Below, piece by piece: positions 61,418-64,000 of a stretch of DNA of 64,000 bases. The position numbers and the translations under genes are program-made. The stretch is taken from positions 1-64,000 of the forward strand of contig CAZHIC010000007.1 of assembly GCA_964532405.1 (NCBI GenBank). The letters run 5' to 3'. Positions within the stretch are counted from its first letter, which is position 1. Each line of letters starts with the position of its first letter. The stretch is from PALSA-1006 sp964532405. Its GTDB lineage: Bacteria > Pseudomonadota > Gammaproteobacteria > Burkholderiales > Gallionellaceae. The notes beneath the pieces are model-generated. The model worked only from the letters and a program-made list of their open reading frames with translations, did no database searches and was not told the DNA's origin.

Positions 61418-63313
61418 ATGCCAATCATCACCTTGCCGGATGGCTCACAACGCAGTTTTTCCAACCCGGTTACTGTGGCGGAGGTTGCGCAGAGCATCGG
61501 CGCCGGTCTCGCACGCGCAGCCTTGGCTGGCAAGGTGGACGGGCAGTTAGTCGATACCAGCCATCTCATCTCTACCGATGCGGCGCTGGCGATCCTCACC
61601 GACAAAGATGCTGACGGTCTCGATTTGATACGTCATTCAACGGCGCACTTGCTGGCTTATGCGGTGAAGGAGTTGTTCCCTGAAGCGCAAGTGACTATCG
61701 GCCCGATGATCGAGAACGGTTTCTATTACGACTTCGCCTATTCGCGTCCGTTCACGCCGGAGGACTTGGCTGCCATCGAGAAGCGTATGGCGGAGTTGGT
61801 AAAGCTCGATTTGCCGATAACGCGCCGCGTGTTGCCGCGTGACGAGGCGGTGGCGTATTTCAAATCTATAGGCGAAAAGTACAAGGCCGAGATCATCGAG
61901 TCCATTCCCGCCGATCAGGATGTGTCGCTGTATAGCGAGGGTGAGTTCACCGATCTGTGCCGCGGTCCGCATGTGCCTTCAACGGGCAAGCTCAAGGTGT
62001 TCAAGCTGATGAAGGTGGCCGGTGCGTATTGGCGCGGCGACTCCAAGAACGAGATGCTGCAACGCATCTACGGTACGGCTTGGGCGAAGAAGGAAGACCT
62101 TGATGCGTATTTGATGCGTTTGGAAGAGGCGGAGAAGCGCGACCACCGCAAGCTGGGCAAGCAACTCGATTTGTTCCACATGCAGGACGAAGCGCCGGGT
62201 ATGGTGTTCTGGCACCCCAAGGGTTGGGCGATGTGGCAGGTGATCGAGCAGTACATGCGCCGTGTTTATCTGGACAACGGCTATCAGGAGATTCGCTGCC
62301 CACAGATTATCGACCGTGTGTTGTGGGAGAAATCCGGCCACTGGGAGCACTACAAGGCCAACATGTTCACCACCGAGTCGGAGAAACACGACTACGCCAT
62401 CAAACCGATGAACTGTCCCGGCCACGTGCAAGTGTTCAACGCCGATTTGCGTTCGTATCGCGAGTTGCCGCTGCGCTACGGCGAGTTCGGTTCATGCCAC
62501 CGCAACGAGCCGTCCGGCGGCTTGCATGGCCTGATGCGCGTGCGCGGTTTCGTGCAGGACGATGGTCATATTTTCTGTACTGAAGAGCAGATCGAATCCG
62601 AAGTGACGGCGTTCAATGCGCTGGTGCTGAAGGTGTACAAGGATTTCGGTTTCCACGATGTGGTGGTGAAGTTGGCATTGCGCCCTGAAGGTCGCGTGGG
62701 TTCCGACGACATCTGGGATAAGTCCGAGAACGCTTTGCGCGCCGCGTTGCGCGCTTCCGGGATGACATGGGAAGAGTTGCCGGGCGAGGGCGCGTTCTAC
62801 GGTCCGAAGATCGAGTTTCACATCAAGGACGCCATCGGACGCTCCTGGCAATGCGGTACGATTCAAGTGGACTTCTCCATGCCGGGGCGCTTGGGTGCCG
62901 AGTTTGTGGATGAAGACAATACCCGCAAGGTGCCGGTGATGTTGCACCGTGCGATCTTGGGTTCGCTGGAGCGTTTCATCGGCATTCTGGTGGAAAACCA
63001 TGCCGGAGCTTTCCCGCTGTGGCTGGCACCGGTGCAGATGGTGGTGATGAATATCTCGCAAGCGCAGGAGGCCTATTCCGGGAAAGTGACCGAGACTTTG
63101 CGTGCAGCAGGCTTCCGCGTGCAATCGGATTTGCGCAACGAGAAGATTACCTATAAAATACGAGAACATAGCTTGCAGAAATTACCTTACCAACTGATTA
63201 TCGGGGATAAGGAGATGGCAGCAAGTCTCGTGGCCGTGCGTAACCGTCAAGGTGAAGACCTTGGGCAGATGTCGGTGGAGGCGCTGGTTGAGCGCTTGAG
63301 AGCCGAGCTGTAA
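61418..63313 (+). CDS. thrS: Threonyl-tRNA synthetase
   Basis: This class II synthetase charges tRNA-Thr. Of 631 residues: a TGS domain (1-62, MPIITLPDGSQRSF), an editing domain (about 65-225, with RHSTAHLLAYAVKELFP and a LCRGPHVPSTG block), the catalytic core with KPMNCPGHVQVF (zinc Cys), FGSCHRNEPSG and LHRAILGSLERF, and an anticodon-binding domain (about 530-628). Start ATG 61418 gives the family N-terminus; the frame open from 61334 is leader. It is followed by infC as in most bacteria. Confidence 0.97.
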   Translation: MPIITLPDGSQRSFSNPVTVAEVAQSIGAGLARAALAGKVDGQLVDTSHLISTDAALAILTDKDADGLDLIRHSTAHLLAYAVKELFPEAQVTIGPMIENGFYYDFAYSRPFTPEDLAAIEKRMAELVKLDLPITRRVLPRDEAVAYFKSIGEKYKAEIIESIPADQDVSLYSEGEFTDLCRGPHVPSTGKLKVFKLMKVAGAYWRGDSKNEMLQRIYGTAWAKKEDLDAYLMRLEEAEKRDHRKLGKQLDLFHMQDEAPGMVFWHPKGWAMWQVIEQYMRRVYLDNGYQEIRCPQIIDRVLWEKSGHWEHYKANMFTTESEKHDYAIKPMNCPGHVQVFNADLRSYRELPLRYGEFGSCHRNEPSGGLHGLMRVRGFVQDDGHIFCTEEQIESEVTAFNALVLKVYKDFGFHDVVVKLALRPEGRVGSDDIWDKSENALRAALRASGMTWEELPGEGAFYGPKIEFHIKDAIGRSWQCGTIQVDFSMPGRLGAEFVDEDNTRKVPVMLHRAILGSLERFIGILVENHAGAFPLWLAPVQMVVMNISQAQEAYSGKVTETLRAAGFRVQSDLRNEKITYKIREHSLQKLPYQLIIGDKEMAASLVAVRNRQGEDLGQMSVEALVERLRAEL

Positions 63314-63351
63314 CGGGCGCACGGTTTAATTTTTTAAATGGAGAAATTGCA

Positions 63352-63870
63352 ATAGCACAAGATAAAGCACAGCGCATGAACGAGCAGATTACGGCACCCC
63401 AGGTGCGGCTCATAGGCGCGGAAGGAGAACAGCTCGGTGTCGTGGCAGTTGCGGAAGCACTGCGTTTGGCGGATGAGGCGGAATTGGATTTGGTGGAAAT
63501 CGCACCGTTGGCGGAACCGCCAGTTTGCCGGATCATGGATATTGGCAAATTCAAATATGCGGAAGCCAAAAAACAACATGAAGCCAAGCTTAAGCAGAAG
63601 CAAGTTCAGATCAAGGAAGTCAAGTTCCGGCCTGGTACTGATGACGGGGACTACAACATCAAGTTGCGTAACCTGATCAAGTTTTTGGCCGATGGCGACA
63701 AAACCAAGATCACCTTGCGCTTCCGTGGACGCGAGATCGCTCACCAGCAGATCGGGATGCAATTGCTGGAGCGCGTGAAGCAGGATTTGATGGAGCACGG
63801 TGTGATTGAGCAATTTCCCAAGATGGAAGGGCGTCAGATGGTGATGGTGCTCAGCCCCAAGAAGAAGTAG
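63352..63870 (+). CDS. infC: Translation initiation factor IF-3, probable AUA start
   Basis: It binds the 30S subunit and checks the start codon and initiator tRNA. Conserved sequence runs from MNEQITAPQVRLIGAEGEQL through AEPPVCRIMD, KEVKFRPGTDDGDYNIKLRN and RFRGREIAHQQIG. An ATG lies at 63376, but the frame is open upstream, and ATA at 63352 sits eight bases after GGAG (63340-63343). Starting there gives 172 residues and the expected IAQDKAQRMNEQ-type N-terminus. Rare start codons (AUU in E. coli) allow IF-3 to repress its own translation. The first residue would be Met despite the codon. Confidence 0.93.
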   Translation: MAQDKAQRMNEQITAPQVRLIGAEGEQLGVVAVAEALRLADEAELDLVEIAPLAEPPVCRIMDIGKFKYAEAKKQHEAKLKQKQVQIKEVKFRPGTDDGDYNIKLRNLIKFLADGDKTKITLRFRGREIAHQQIGMQLLERVKQDLMEHGVIEQFPKMEGRQMVMVLSPKKK

Positions 63871-63878
63871 TTTGGTAG

Positions 63879-63896
63879 GTCGGGTTTTAACCCGAC
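63879..63896. repeat. Palindrome after infC
   Basis: GTCGGGTTTTAACCCGAC is a perfect inverted repeat nine bases after the stop. No T run follows, so it looks more like another dispersed repeat than a terminator. The last 104 bases of the window hold no recognisable gene; rpmI-rplT would be expected next. Confidence 0.6.
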
Positions 63897-64000
63897 AAGA
63901 ATTATAGTTAACGCTGCGTCAAATTAAGGGGGCTGGCTGATGCAGTGTAGTAGTAATCAGTCCCGTACAAGTGGTTCCGGGTTTTCAAGTGTTTCTGTCA

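Noticed and set aside
63346..63348. ATT as the infC start codon
   Set aside because: It is in frame but only two bases from GGAG, too close for initiation. ATA at 63352 has proper spacing.

Overview
This window is from a betaproteobacterial chromosome. The evidence is gene order: lepA-lepB-DUF4845-rnc-era; serC-(serA)-pheA-hisC-DAHP synthase-tyrA-aroA; hisS-yfgM-bamB-der; hfq-hflX-hflK-hflC-hisZ-purA; and thrS-infC. Sequence style and the many short palindromic repeats suggest a Nitrosomonadales/Gallionellaceae-like lineage; that placement is inference. I saw no rRNA, tRNA or CRISPR array.

Layout. 1-1.6 kb: one end of an integron. intI points right; leftward lie an attI/Pc region, one complete gene cassette with its attC, and the start of a second cassette that leaves the window. 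1.6-4.4 kb: a rhuM fragment cut off by a palindromic repeat, then an orphan two-domain peptide-transporter ATPase. 4.4-8 kb: mltD and a DEAD-box helicase with a long leader, both leftward. 8.1-17.2 kb: glycogen/maltodextrin and sugar-phosphate genes (glgC, GH57, malQ, pgl, gnd, zwf, glk). 17.3-21.9 kb: lepA to era. 21.9-28.8 kb: a decaying accessory island between era and gyrA (MmeI-like restriction-modification pseudogene, an unknown gene with an internal TGA, HigBA with a nonsense codon in the toxin, an IS630 remnant, a 95-bp direct repeat bracketing a VapBC-type pair and two hypothetical genes, and a G14 tract). 28.9-43.3 kb: gyrA and the serine/aromatic biosynthesis supra-operon. Two co-directional two-gene modules interrupt it: AlbA_2-type ATPase + ParA between gyrA and serC, and HipA-like kinase + DUF3037-like protein between tyrA and aroA. 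43.4-45.9 kb: envelope proteins (MipA/OmpV, a secreted LAS-type metallopeptidase, a small secreted protein). 46-51 kb: hisS to der and a small eight-cysteine secreted protein. 51.1-59.8 kb: a chemoreceptor, then hfq to purA. 59.8-61.2 kb: IS3 and IS4 remnants, a tiny lipoprotein and a Lys-rich secreted protein. 61.4-63.9 kb: thrS and infC, the latter apparently starting at AUA.

The main themes: (1) a chromosomal integron whose cassette boundaries can be read to the base; (2) short palindromic repeats that have entered coding genes in frame (transporter ATPase, aroA) or accompany decay (rhuM, MmeI-like gene); (3) two accessory two-gene modules placed in sense inside core operons, so that they should be co-transcribed with gyrA/serC and tyrA/aroA. 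These two modules and the integron cassettes are the best places to look for undescribed biology.
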